From assembly GCA_015698045.1 (NCBI GenBank), contig BLAL01000283.1, positions 124,001 to 188,000 on the forward strand: 64,000 bases of DNA, in the 5' to 3' direction. The translations under genes were made by a program, and so were the position numbers. This DNA comes from Rhizophagus clarus (lineage: Eukaryota; Glomeromycota; Glomeromycetes; Glomerales; Glomeraceae). Of this stretch, positions 40,958-51,222 are shown piece after piece (the stretch's first letter is position 1; each line of letters opens with the position of its first letter). The notes beneath the pieces are model-generated. The model worked only from the letters and a program-made list of their open reading frames with translations, was not told the DNA's origin and searched no databases.

Positions 40958-42391
40958 ATAGAATATATCCTAATTTTTCTAATTTTTCAAATAGTTCCTC
41001 TACTTTTTTATATGATTCAGGGATCGGTTCGTATTTTACTGTTAAGATTAAAAATATATTAAAATATTGTAATAATGATCAATAATTAGTAGATAAATTT
41101 ACTCATAGTAAAATCCAATATTGTTTTTCCCAAAATTTCTATGGCATCTTATTGAGTTCCAAGTAGATAAAATAAGTATTATCCAAGTTATCATTGCTAA
41201 GCTCCAAAGTACATTAAAAATAAAACCATATTTAAAACAAATTGTAAGTGAAGATGTGTTAAAATTCTTATAACAAAATTTTGTTGTTACGTGATATAAA
41301 AAGATGGTCTCAAAAATGTTTCCAAGATACAGGCAAAACATCATCCATCTAGATTCATCTCTTACCTAATAAGAGTAAAATATGCTATTAAGAAATTTTA
41401 TAATAAAATCTTGTCATTAAATAATTTAATTTTATACTCACACCCTTAAACATTAAATATGCGTAATATATAATCACAGTATTTAATGGAACAATAAAAT
41501 CAATAAATCTAATTCCACGTAGATTATTTGCTAATATATTTACAACCCAGATAAAAAATATATAAAAAACTGTATAAAATTCAACAACCATGATTTTCGC
41601 GTGAAAAATTGGGAATTGCAGTTGGTATACTGCATCCAAACCTAAATAATAAATAAATAAAATTAGGTTTAGGTAAACTTAAGGTCCAATTTTTTTTTTG
41701 TTCACTCACTTATTATATCTTTATCTTCTGCGTATGGATATTTATGTCTTATATGCCATGCCCTAATTAACAATTATACAAATTTTTTGTAAATTTGAAA
41801 TTATTACATAATATTTAAAGAAAATCAATATAAAGTATCAATATAATTTACTTTTTTGACCAAAGATAATATAAAATTATGCAATATAATATTGTAAACG
41901 CAATTAAAAAGGTGAGTAAGATTATGGCTGATATATAGAAAATTTCATCTTCTTCAAAGACACAGTCTGGTTTATCCGGACAATTATTACTTTACGTGTA
42001 AAAAAGTGACACGCCCACAATAATAGGAAATGAATGCACAACAAGAAATGAAATCCCATGTAATATTGTCCTGCAATAAAACTTTATATAAATTAAGTTG
42101 AATGTGAGAAAATCAAGATAATTAGATAATTATGATAAACAAATTTATAAATAAATAAATAACACTTACCATAGTTATTCCAGATATAATTGGAAAGAGA
42201 ACCAGTAATATTGCTGAGAAATTTGTTAAAAAAACTCCAGAAAGTGATAAAAAGATAATATATAGCAACGTGTATCCAATCATATCAATTAAATACACAT
42301 ATAAGAATATTTTCTCAGAAGGTTTAAGCTTGTTATAGAATATTCGAAGAATGCCTTGGAGTGTGTCATCTTCCCTTCTTGTTACTGCCAT
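40958..42391 (-). CDS. multi-pass membrane protein gene, possibly decaying
   Basis: Exon-like blocks on minus: 42391-42170 (SEKIFLYVYLIDMIGYTLLY), ~42075-41865 (YYMGFHFLLCIHFLLLW, later ILLTFLIAFTILYCIILYYL), ~41765-41710 (AWHIRHKYPYAEDKD), ~41637-41440 (VVEFYTVFYIFFIWVVNIL), ~41365-41099 and perhaps ~41034-40958. About seven hydrophobic helices suggest an integral membrane protein of a Glomeromycotina-specific family I cannot name. The second block needs a one-base frame change near 41990 (after FFTRK) to reach CPDKPDC, and the last junction does not fit in phase. The gene may therefore be a pseudogene, or I have misplaced splice sites. Confidence 0.5.
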
Positions 42392-43420
42392 ATTTATAAT
42401 AGTTATTTTAAATGTGATTATAAATTTTAAAATTTTAAATTTTTTAATGTTTTGTATAATTCTTTTATGAGATTTGAATTTTAAAAGTTTTTATTAAGTT
42501 TTTGACTTTGGCAGATTTTATCATCATTATATAAACTTTTTAACAAAGAATATTTTTTTTTTTGTTCACTTCTCTTTAAATTTAATACAAGGAATCGCAC
42601 TGTACTGCGCCATTTTGTAGGAAAATTAGTGCTTGTTAATAGAAATGTTTTTATTTAAAAGCACATTCAACATGTTTCAAGAACAAAGATCACTTTATTT
42701 GAATTTTGTTGTGATTTGTGATTTGTGCAACAAGCATATTTAAAACATATCATTCATAAGTTGGTAATTACTATGTATTGTGTGCATTAGGGTGACAGTT
42801 AATAAAAGAAGAAATTTTTTTTTTTTTGTGTATGTGATATCTCACGAGTATACTTCAATGTATGATTTGATAAATTAAAATTTCAAAACGTAAAAAAAGG
42901 AAATTGCTATTTAAATATAAATAATCACTACATTAATAATGATGATTTGTAATTTTTATCGAACGGAACCTTGGTCGATCTTTTATCGTTATGCTCATTA
43001 AACTCCGGATTTACAAAAATTGTAACCTTATATTGTTCACAATCAAACTTCCTTTTTTAGATAGCTCTGATTCTAAAACAAACAAATTGAAGAAAAAACG
43101 ACTAGCTTGTTAAACAAAAACTATAAATACTCATTGTAATATGTTATTGAAAACAAAAAAAAATATGTTGCAGGCTGTTTCAAATTTCACAAGGTATATT
43201 TTAATATGTTTTAAAAACAAAGATATTGTTCATCCACTTTATTTGAATTTCGTTGTTGTTGTGCAACAAGCGTATTTTAAACTCCAAGCCTGAGTCATTT
43301 ATAAGTTTATTCTATTAATTCGTAACTTAATAAGAATTTTTTTTTTTGACTTAATAATCTACAGTATATTGAGAATTATTATAAATTTGAACGTATATTT
43401 CCTATTGGCGTACAAATGGT
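42392..43420. repeat. non-coding region with a diverged direct duplication
   Basis: The stretch around 42665-42760 (CTTTATTTGAATTTTGTTGT, then GTGCAACAAGCATATTTAAA) recurs in diverged form at 43195-43290 (CTTTATTTGAATTTCGTTGT, then GTGCAACAAGCGTATTTTAA). No coding content. Confidence 0.5.
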
Positions 43421-43437
43421 CATTTATGATAAATTTT
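43421..43437. repeat. 17-bp target-site duplication, left
   Basis: CATTTATGATAAATTTT, repeated exactly at 45868-45884. It directly adjoins the T-run, as for target-primed reverse transcription. Confidence 0.85.
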
Positions 43438-45867
43438 TTTTTTTTTTTTTTTTTATAATTAGTAGTGCGTTTATTAATTATCAAAATTACCTAAGGTAAT
43501 ACATAATTTTTAAACACCTATAGATGGAATAAATCCGATCCATATAACTAATTTATCTAGTCTAAAAATAACTATCTAAATCGGTCGTGCTAATTTGTGC
43601 TCTAACTAAATAAAGCTAGCATTACTAAAATTAATAATTTTACGAGAGAAAAAAAAAATTTTTTTTCATTTTAAATTTTTACATGTTTTTTGATTATTAA
43701 ATCTATAATTTCGTCTGATGTAATCTAAATAAACCGCCTTACTATCTACATTCGAGTTTTATCGGATGCTTGTTGATGTTGTAAGATAAGCCTTTCTTAC
43801 ACGTATCGCTCAGCCTTTCCGCCCAAATAAGATTGAATTTAGTTTGTTTGTTTAAGTCGATAAGGTTGTCACGAATCTTAATCGATCGTGTAATTTGTTC
43901 GACTTCCGTTACGTCTTCCGAATAAAAGGAAAAATAGAAAAAAAAATATAAAATATAAAAGAAAAAAAAGAAAAAAAAGAAAATCTACTAATAACAAGAA
44001 TTACTTCGTAGGTGACGGTTTGTTAAGTAAAAAACAAGGTCATTTAAAAAACTTATATTTGAGTCACGCCCGTAATAAATGTTATTCACACTACCCTCTA
44101 AAATTATTGTTTGTTCTTCCTACGTTCCTGTTCTTTCAGTGCTATTCTTTTATACATCGCGTCAAAATCAATTGGTGTTTCTAGATTCCTTCTCAATTGC
44201 CCTAATGAACTTGAAGAAACTGAAGGTGGATTTTCTGGTGTCGTAGATCGTTCCAAATCTTCTTGCGCATCTAAATATTGCTCGTAATCATCGGAATCCC
44301 TTGTGCTAGCGCCTTCCTTCATTGGAGGTGCTTGCTCTGGTTCCTCTGTCGATCTTCGTTTCAAAGGTCCTTTTTCCGCGTTAACGCTCTTTAGCCGACT
44401 TGCAAAACTTGTTTGGACTTCGTTTGCTAATGTGTAGTCGAAGTCATTGGTCTTGCTAGATCGTGTGGGCTGCGTTAGGGAGGATACTTCTTCATAACTT
44501 GACGAAAAATCCATCGCTTCTTCGTTTCTCGGGGTATCTCTTTCCTCGTTCTCTATAGTTTCTATTGATTTCTCTTTACGTTTTCCATTCTGGACGGTTT
44601 CTTTCTTCTTCTTCTTTCTTGGTTTCTCCTTCTTTTTATCTTTTTTACCAATGTTTGTGGTAAATCTATCGTCTTGTACCCGCATGGTCCATTGTCCTAG
44701 GAAGTCTTTTGCGACGGATTTTCCTATTGCTTTCAATAGGGTATCTTCGTTTTTGAAAAAGGCGATCATCTTCTGCTTCTTGTTGATGACTACCGGTTTA
44801 ACGAAGGCTGCTCCGTACCTGGTAACGATTTCCTTAATAATTCCGTCCATCTCCTCTTTCTTAATTATGTGGTCCCAATCCTTCGTCATTTGCCATGAGT
44901 TCCTTTGTTTGATTTGATGAGTTTTCCAGTTGGCAGGATACCATCTCAAGTAGAAACTGGTGCCGTTTAGTGTTGTCGTAATATTGAATGTCTTTTGTTT
45001 AAAGAGTTTGCCCGCTTCTTTGGTTAAGGTTATGTTCGCTTTAACCGAGGCATATTTGTGCAGGCGTCTTATCGTACATTTGCGGACAATTCCTATCTGG
45101 CTTAATGCGCTAATGACGTCATTGTCGGACCATTTCACTGGTATGTCGTGAAATAGAATCTCCTTGGTTGTTGTTTCATAAACATCTTTCATCTCCTCCG
45201 AATTAATATCACGTGGGATTGCGTCATTAGAAATTGTGATCGGCCGTATTACTTTGTCGGCTGAATTTTTTATTTTCTTTTTGTTGATCCCTTGTGGATA
45301 TTTGCTCGGTATGGTAATCCTCTTCATTTTTTCTAATTCCGTCTGTAACACTTGAATCTCCTCATCTTTCTGTTGTATTATTGGTGTATAATATTCTTCC
45401 CCCTTGCCGTTTTGAGCTTCTTGACTCGTGGATGTTGTCTGCTGTGGCGCAGCATGTTCCTCGAGCGCTGACGAAGAACCTTTTGGCTGGCAAAGTTCTG
45501 AAAGAATGTATACACATATACCTGCCATATCTCCAGGCATATATTCCTGTTTACTTTTGTTATAGAAATAGTCATCTGTTGCGTCTACTAAGTCGTCGTA
45601 GTGTTTTTTTTGTTCCTTATTCATTGACTTCTTTATTATAGTGCTAAAATTTTCGTGACAAAATTTTTTGTCTAAACCTGAAGTCAAGTTTGTGAAAAGG
45701 TCCAAATAATATTGTGTGTTGTTGGGTTTTGTTTCTGTCATGTCGGTAGTGTTTTGTTACTCTTTCTGAGAAAATAAAGGTTTTTTCTTTACTAGTTGTT
45801 GTTGAAAAAAACGCTTTTCCTTAGCAAAAAATTTTGGTTGTGAGGATCAGCAGAAAGAGTCCTCCTC
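43438..45867 (-). mobile_element. ORF1-only LINE-like retrotransposed element
   Basis: 2.43 kb flanked by a 17-bp direct repeat. On the minus strand it begins near 45867 with GGAGGAGGACTCTTTCTGC, has a ~126-bp leader, one ORF and a ~0.6-kb 3' region, and ends in a poly(A) tail (T-run at 43434-43454 on plus). Target duplication plus poly(A) is the hallmark of LINE-type insertion. There is no reverse transcriptase or endonuclease. Because the leader and ORF1 are complete, this is not ordinary 5' truncation; the second ORF is missing as in 'half-LINE' elements. Confidence 0.85.
44104..45741 (-). CDS. LINE-type ORF1-like nucleic-acid-binding protein, 545 aa
   Basis: Intact frame from the ATG at 45741. 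Residues 1-90 are helical, 110-150 a coiled coil with Gln/Glu (QQKDEEIQVLQTELEKMKR), and ~195-345 look like one or two RRM-like folds (HDIPVKWSDNDVISALSQIGIVRK, then YASVKANITL; later FVKPVVINKKQKMIAFF). A strongly basic stretch (KKDKKKEKPRKKKKK) and an acidic/Ser-rich tail follow. Such ORF1 proteins bind RNA and chaperone LINE retrotransposition. The frame being fully open in an element lacking RT suggests recent insertion, or maintenance because the protein acts in cis on its own RNA. Family assignment rests on architecture and the poly(A)/duplication context. Confidence 0.7.
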   Translation of the reverse strand: MTETKPNNTQYYLDLFTNLTSGLDKKFCHENFSTIIKKSMNKEQKKHYDDLVDATDDYFYNKSKQEYMPGDMAGICVYILSELCQPKGSSSALEEHAAPQQTTSTSQEAQNGKGEEYYTPIIQQKDEEIQVLQTELEKMKRITIPSKYPQGINKKKIKNSADKVIRPITISNDAIPRDINSEEMKDVYETTTKEILFHDIPVKWSDNDVISALSQIGIVRKCTIRRLHKYASVKANITLTKEAGKLFKQKTFNITTTLNGTSFYLRWYPANWKTHQIKQRNSWQMTKDWDHIIKKEEMDGIIKEIVTRYGAAFVKPVVINKKQKMIAFFKNEDTLLKAIGKSVAKDFLGQWTMRVQDDRFTTNIGKKDKKKEKPRKKKKKETVQNGKRKEKSIETIENEERDTPRNEEAMDFSSSYEEVSSLTQPTRSSKTNDFDYTLANEVQTSFASRLKSVNAEKGPLKRRSTEEPEQAPPMKEGASTRDSDDYEQYLDAQEDLERSTTPENPPSVSSSSLGQLRRNLETPIDFDAMYKRIALKEQERRKNKQ

Positions 45868-45884
45868 CATTTATGATAAATTTT
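45868..45884. repeat. 17-bp target-site duplication, right
   Basis: Exact copy of 43421-43437 at the 5' side of the minus-strand element. Confidence 0.85.
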
Positions 45885-46505
45885 GTTTTTATTTCAGTTT
45901 TAAAATTAAGTTTCACATATGGTTCAAAAGTAACATTTCAATCATATTTAAAATAAAGGAACTATATCTTTATAAATGTGCGTATTATTTCCAGTGACGC
46001 GGCAACCGAACCAATTATATATTTTAGGATAAACTTAATTCTGAACGAAATTAAATATTTTTTATGTAATTAATAACCAAAAATTTTATTAATTGTATAA
46101 TATATTTCTACATTTTGAGGCGTATTATATCTTATTTTTGGCAAGTAAAAAATTTTTAATCATACGTGTTGTGATGTTTATATGTGGTACAATAGAAATG
46201 GCCCTGGGTAAGTATTCATCATTCTGAGGTCTGTGTATTAGAATATTTTCAAGGGTCACGATTAGGTAAAGAGATTGCACTCATTCATCAGATCATGGAA
46301 ATCTTTATTGCGTAAGTTCCAGCACGGTAAAATCAATTGGATAGCGGAGAGTGATATCCATATCAAAATCATTAGTGTATCGTCGAAGTGTTCCCTCCAG
46401 TAACTCTTTAGAACCATTTTGTAGTTATCTAGTGTGTTGTTGACATTGTTAATAAGGGCTGAACATAGAGCGATATGATTATTACTATCTAATGAAATCG
46501 CACTA
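45885..46505. other. non-coding or uncertain sequence
   Basis: A minus-strand frame (46262-46525) with FDDTLMILIWISLSAIQLIL continues into the hAT element at its start. It could be a fragment of a host exon cut by the hAT insertion, but the upstream reading beyond the element meets a stop in the matching frame. Confidence 0.3.
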
Positions 46506-47205
46506 CGGACAGGCAGTGATGGCAAATGACAATGTCATTTGGCTAATTTTTAAATGATCCCAAATGATATCAAAATGATATAAGAATTTGTATCATTTAA
46601 AATAAATGTCATTTACAAATGACAAGTGAAGAAATGACATGTGTTATCTTTAAACGATAATGTCATTATCATTTGATGATCCATTTTGCGGCAAAAATAT
46701 TTCTTAATGGTAATTCTTTTAGGCTTGTATACCCAAAATAGCTTAATGAACATATTTCGTTTATTAAATTTAGAAAAAAAATAAGTGATACCATTTTATT
46801 TTATGCAAAATGAATCTAAAGATTTTAATTTTTTTTCGCGCTTTTGTCAGTTGGTTGACAAAGAAAATCATTTAGATAGTGATGATGTTATAAATGAAGA
46901 AACTTATAATTTTGAAGTAGGTGGGCAGGATACTCATCCAGTAGATAATCCATTAGCTAAATGAAATCTACTTAATTTGTTTAATGAATCAAATGCCAGT
47001 TTATGTTAGTTCAATGATAAACTTGAATTAAATATCTAATGTAATAAAAAGTTCAGAATAAATATGCGAAATATATTACAGGTCACATGATATATTTTAA
47101 ATGACAATCATTTGTCATTTGCCTTTTGAAATGATATAATGACATGTGACATGTCACTAATATCATTTGTATTATTTCATGTCACTTGCCAACACTACGG
47201 GCAGG
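46506..47205. mobile_element. non-autonomous hAT element with 8-bp target duplication
   Basis: The element is 46514-47197 (684 bp). The left end is CAGTGATGGCAAATGACA and the right end (reverse complement) is TAGTGTTGGCAAGTGACA. Flanks are CGGACAGG (46506-46513) and CGGGCAGG (47198-47205), an 8-bp duplication with one mismatch, as for hAT. The motif AAATGACAT/ATGTCATTT recurs many times near both ends. A short coding remnant around 46850-46965 (DKENHLDSDDVINEETYNFEV) is all that is left of a transposase or captured exon. Confidence 0.85.
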
Positions 47206-47497
47206 TGGTATAATTTTGGGTAATATGCATCAGCCATTGGTGAAGTATGACAATATGATTTGATCTTGAAATCACACGTAGAAGAGTATCGTTTATTACA
47301 AATTTCTCGTAAACTAGCCAGGAATGATAAACCTCCAATCTATATATGTAATGAATGTAGATTTGTCATAAGTTAATTTCTTTTCCAGCTAGTTTGAACC
47401 AAATAATCGTCCAGAATTTTGAACTAAGTTCGTGAGCTGGGGCATAATAAATTATTTTTCAGAAGATAAAACCTTCATTAATAATAGTATATGTATA
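47206..47497. other. non-coding flank of Polinton-2
   Basis: AT-rich; nothing recognised. The six bases before the element, TGTATA (47492-47497), would be its target duplication; the other end is outside the window. Confidence 0.4.
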
Positions 47498-47876
47498 GTC
47501 GTCGGAGCTGACCTCTGGTCGCTTGGGTCAAGCCCCAGTATACATCCCAACTCCGTTTGGATCTCATACCAGATCTCCTATCCAGTTAGCCTTCCAGCGC
47601 CTTTACGGCTTGTCTTTAACAATACCATAGATAAAACCCTATCCATACCATACCTATCCATCTGTTCCATCTGTTCTATACATCTGTTCTATACAAACAT
47701 ACTAAAAACAAGATAAAACAAAGAATAAAGAAGAAATAAGGACATGGAACAGATGGAACAGATGGAACAAATAATAAAAAAAAATAATCAGACCGATTAT
47801 TCCCAGAAATATTTTTTATTTTGGGATATCTGATCTGTTCCATCTGTTCCGTTCACAAGAACATACCCAAATGCCT
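47498..47876 (+). repeat. Polinton-2 left TIR, outer part
   Basis: Shares AAGCCCCAGTATACATCC, CCAGTTAG and AACAATACCATAGATAAA with the Polinton-1 TIR in the same order, but with many differences between. Inner to 47650 it changes to words ATCTGTTCC/GGAACAGAT repeated in both orientations (47660-47700, 47740-47770, 47830-47852). It ends at GCCT (47873-47876), where the Plavaka element begins. Confidence 0.8.
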
Positions 47877-47904
47877 CACTACATCAGGAAATTTTTTTAG
47901 GGGA

Positions 47905-48125
47905 TATATATCAATGGATAGGTCACATGATATATATCGATAATAATCAGACTCGTCGAGTAGTATCGATGTGAGTAAATAATGACAAATTATCAGAATT
48001 TAACTAAAATGACAAATATCGATAGAGATGTATATCGATGGAAAGGTCACATGATATCTATCGATAATAATCAGACTTGTCGAGTAGTATCAATACGGAA
48101 AAGATGATTACTTATCAGAATTAAG
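47905..48125. repeat. left subterminal repeats of the Plavaka-like element
   Basis: Two copies of about 120 bp (from ~47909 and ~48030) share AGGTCACATGATAT, ATCGATAATAATCAGACT and GTCGAGTAGTATC. The ATCGATAA words echo those of the right-end satellite (54199-54668). Transposase-binding subterminal repeats are usual for CACTA elements. Confidence 0.75.
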
Positions 48126-48348
48126 CCTAAACGATAAAAGTCGAGAAAATTTCATATGATAAAAATCAAGAAAATTCAAACGATAAATATTGAAAATATT
48201 CATTGCAATTACTAACGTAAATTTATTTATTTATTTATAATAATAAAATTCATAATAAAATTTATAATAATAATAATTATAATTAATTATAAAATATTAG
48301 TATGCCACCTTAAAATAAAACATCACTTTCCAACCTATGAATAATTGC

Positions 48349-50163
48349 TAATCATCATAAAACAAGTCGTCATGCAACGTCATTAATGTATCATCACCTC
48401 TGAGAATTACATCTGTTTCCTCCTCCTCTTTAAAAGAGCCTGTTTTCAGGATTTCTGGAACTTCTTCCCTCAATATCTCCTGCACGTCATGTATAGTAAA
48501 ACCTCCTTTTTTTTCGAATAAATCCTAATAAAGTATTAATTCGAATTTTATCTAACTGAATAGATTTCAAATTATATAAATTGGTTTAAATAACAGCCAC
48601 ATATCTTAAATTTCCAATATCGTCATTCTAGAGGTTTTTTCCCGCACTCTACGTCAGGGTAGCTAGGATTCAATACTATATCGCATATTGCTGACGTATA
48701 AATATTGATATTCTGAAATGACTCATCGGTATCAGATATTGCGGGAAATGTGAGTTTTGTTATATTTTCGATTACATTATCGTTATCATCATATAACTTA
48801 TTATAACACTCTTTAACTTGTGGTAAATTTTTCCAGCTCATTATATCTTGTGGGCTTTTTCGTTTATCACCACTTATTGATTGTAGACTGAATTCCTTAA
48901 AAATAGCGCTTTTCACTGCTGCAACGTGTACTCCTCTCATATCTTTCATTTTTCGCATGAGCTATAAAAGAAAATAAAAAATCCATAATGATAATCAAAA
49001 AATTTAAATTAAATACAACAGTTATGATTACGATTATTAATGATAATCACCATAGAATGATGGCGTCCTGAAAATGCGTTCGTCCACTCTCTATAGCCTA
49101 CTTCACGAAGATAATCAGGATGATGTTGATTTAGCCAATTTTCGAGCTCCAACTTAAAATTTTCAAAGGTAGGCCACATATTATCCGGAAAGGATTTATT
49201 GCACACCGAGTTATAACCTTCCTATATTAGTGTGTGATAATAAATAATTGCAATTATGTTGTGATTTGGTGACGGATGGTATAAGAGAGAATAGCACCAG
49301 ATTTTCATTAGAAACTTACATTGAAGACCTTTTCGCTTAGGTCAATTTTTTTCTTTTTCTCATTTTGCAACTTAATCTGGTTCTGGATCCATCCAACTTT
49401 CTCGAGCATCTCTTTATGTAATTCATATAGAGCTCGTATTTGCCTACCTTGTTTTATAAGCATGTCCTTGCAACTTTTTCTGTTTTTAGGAGGTTGGACA
49501 TTGATCTCCGGTGTTTCTTCTGCAGTTGTAATTGATGAGCTTCTTCCATGCTCAACAGCTGGCGTGGTCGGCCTACTGCACCGTACATTTTCTCTATTTG
49601 TTTCTGGTATAAGCGTTTCAGAATGTTCATCGCCAGCTGACGTTAATGTATTAACCCAGTAAATTGTATTAGGTGTAATAGATGTAAACTGAAATGAAAT
49701 GTCGACAATTTTTGAGTCTGGAAATTATCACTTACTTTGCTTTGATTGTCTGCCGTATGTTTTGAGTTGTTTAGAAATATATTCCTTTATCCTTCGAGTG
49801 TTATCTAAAAAATAAATGATTGATTATGAAAGGTTTATTAACATAATATCTAACAAATCATAATAAATATATATGGATCATTACCTTCTGCTAGTGGTGT
49901 AGTTTGCGAAGATTCCGCTACTACTTCCATTTCTTCTTGATCACTATCTGATTCCTGGTTACTAGTATCTGATTTTTTGGCTGTCTCTTTAGCTTGTGAA
50001 CTAATAGTATCTGATTCTTTAGCAGGCTCTTTAGCTTGCGAAGTATCTTTCCGCTTTACAATTTTTCTTGGGCCTTTTTGTTCATTATTATATTCGTTAT
50101 TTGATTCCTGAGACTGTTTATCTTTGTTAGCTCTAGTGGAATATTTTCATTTTTTTGGCATTT
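48349..50163 (-). pseudogene. second (accessory) gene of the Plavaka-like element, degraded
   Basis: Exon-like blocks on minus run from an ATG near 50163 (followed by a stop after four codons, probably an A-run indel) through a Ser/Lys/Glu-rich disordered part (~50150-49885), a short exon ~49806-49740, a block ~49690-49320 ending with a coiled coil (DMLIKQGRQIRALYELHKEM), ~49215-49045 (WPTFENFKLELENWLNQHHPDYL), 48958-48623 (MRGVHVAAVKSAIFKEF) and ~48525-48349. I do not know the family. Position and strand suggest a TnpA-like accessory or DNA-binding factor that CACTA elements often encode; inference. Confidence 0.5.
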
Positions 50164-51222
50164 TTTTAAAAAAGGTTTGAAACAAATTAGTAAAAAAAGA
50201 AAGATATAAATGGTTAGACTAAAGAAGAGCGAAGAAAAATTTAGTATAAAGTGGAAAAAGGAGCGAACGAAAAAGGATTGAAGAAGAAGCAGATGAAAAA
50301 GGATTGAAGAAGAAGCGGACGAAAAAGGATTGAAGAAGATTTGAATGTAAAATCAGAGATAAAAAAAGTTTAAAAAAAAGGTTGGAAAAGTATCCTATAT
50401 ATAAACTTTTCTAAAGTTTGATAAACTATTTAGATCAGTAAAACTCGATATGATGCGTAAATAATTATAATGCATACTAATTAAATTATTATAGTGACGC
50501 ATTATTAATTGTAATGCATAATTAAAATATTATAACAATGCATATTAGTTAATTGTACTCAAAATTAAATGGATTAAACAAGGGATAACGACGCATATTA
50601 GTTAATTGTACTCAAAATTAAATGAATTCGAGGGATAACAATGTATATTAGTTAATTGTAAATAAATTCGAGGGATAACGATGCATATTAATTATTTGTA
50701 AATAAATTCGAGTGTTAATTGTACTCTAAAATTAAATAAATTCGAGGGATAACAATGTATATTAGTTAATTGTAAATTCGAGGGATAACGATGCATATTA
50801 ATTATTTGTAAATAAATTCGAGGGATACGGTAACAATGCACATTAGTTAACTGAAAATATCCAATCATAGTAGTAAATGGTATCGATCTCTTTCAATTAC
50901 TCAAAATTAAATAAATTATTTGAAAATTTAACAATACAAAACAATACAATTAATCGAGATATAACGATGCATATTTAATTGTTGTACTCAAAAATTAAAT
51001 AGATCAACAATACAATTAAGAAAAGTCTAAAAATATCTGTATTGTTTACTAATAAAACTGATCGTCGTCTACTACTAGTAAAGCTGAAATAATGAAATAT
51101 ATATATTACATCGTTTTTTGGTTTTGTTCAGGCAATAAATTCTGTTTTTACTAGTTTTGTTCAGGCAACAAATTCACTTTCATAAAATTTGGTTCCGTTC
51201 ACTATCGCTAAAATCACTCAAA
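50164..51222. repeat. internal repeat region of the Plavaka-like element
   Basis: 50260-50340 holds an imperfect tandem of AAAAAGGATTGAAGAAGAAG. 50470-50990 holds about ten worn copies of a 40-50-bp unit with TTCGAGGGATAACGATGCAT and ATTAGTTAATTGTA. It separates the two divergently transcribed genes and may be the promoter region. Confidence 0.7.

Noticed and set aside
46262-46525. 87-aa minus-strand frame as a gene
   Set aside because: Its first codons come from the hAT end; the remaining host part has no start and the frame upstream of the insertion meets a stop.
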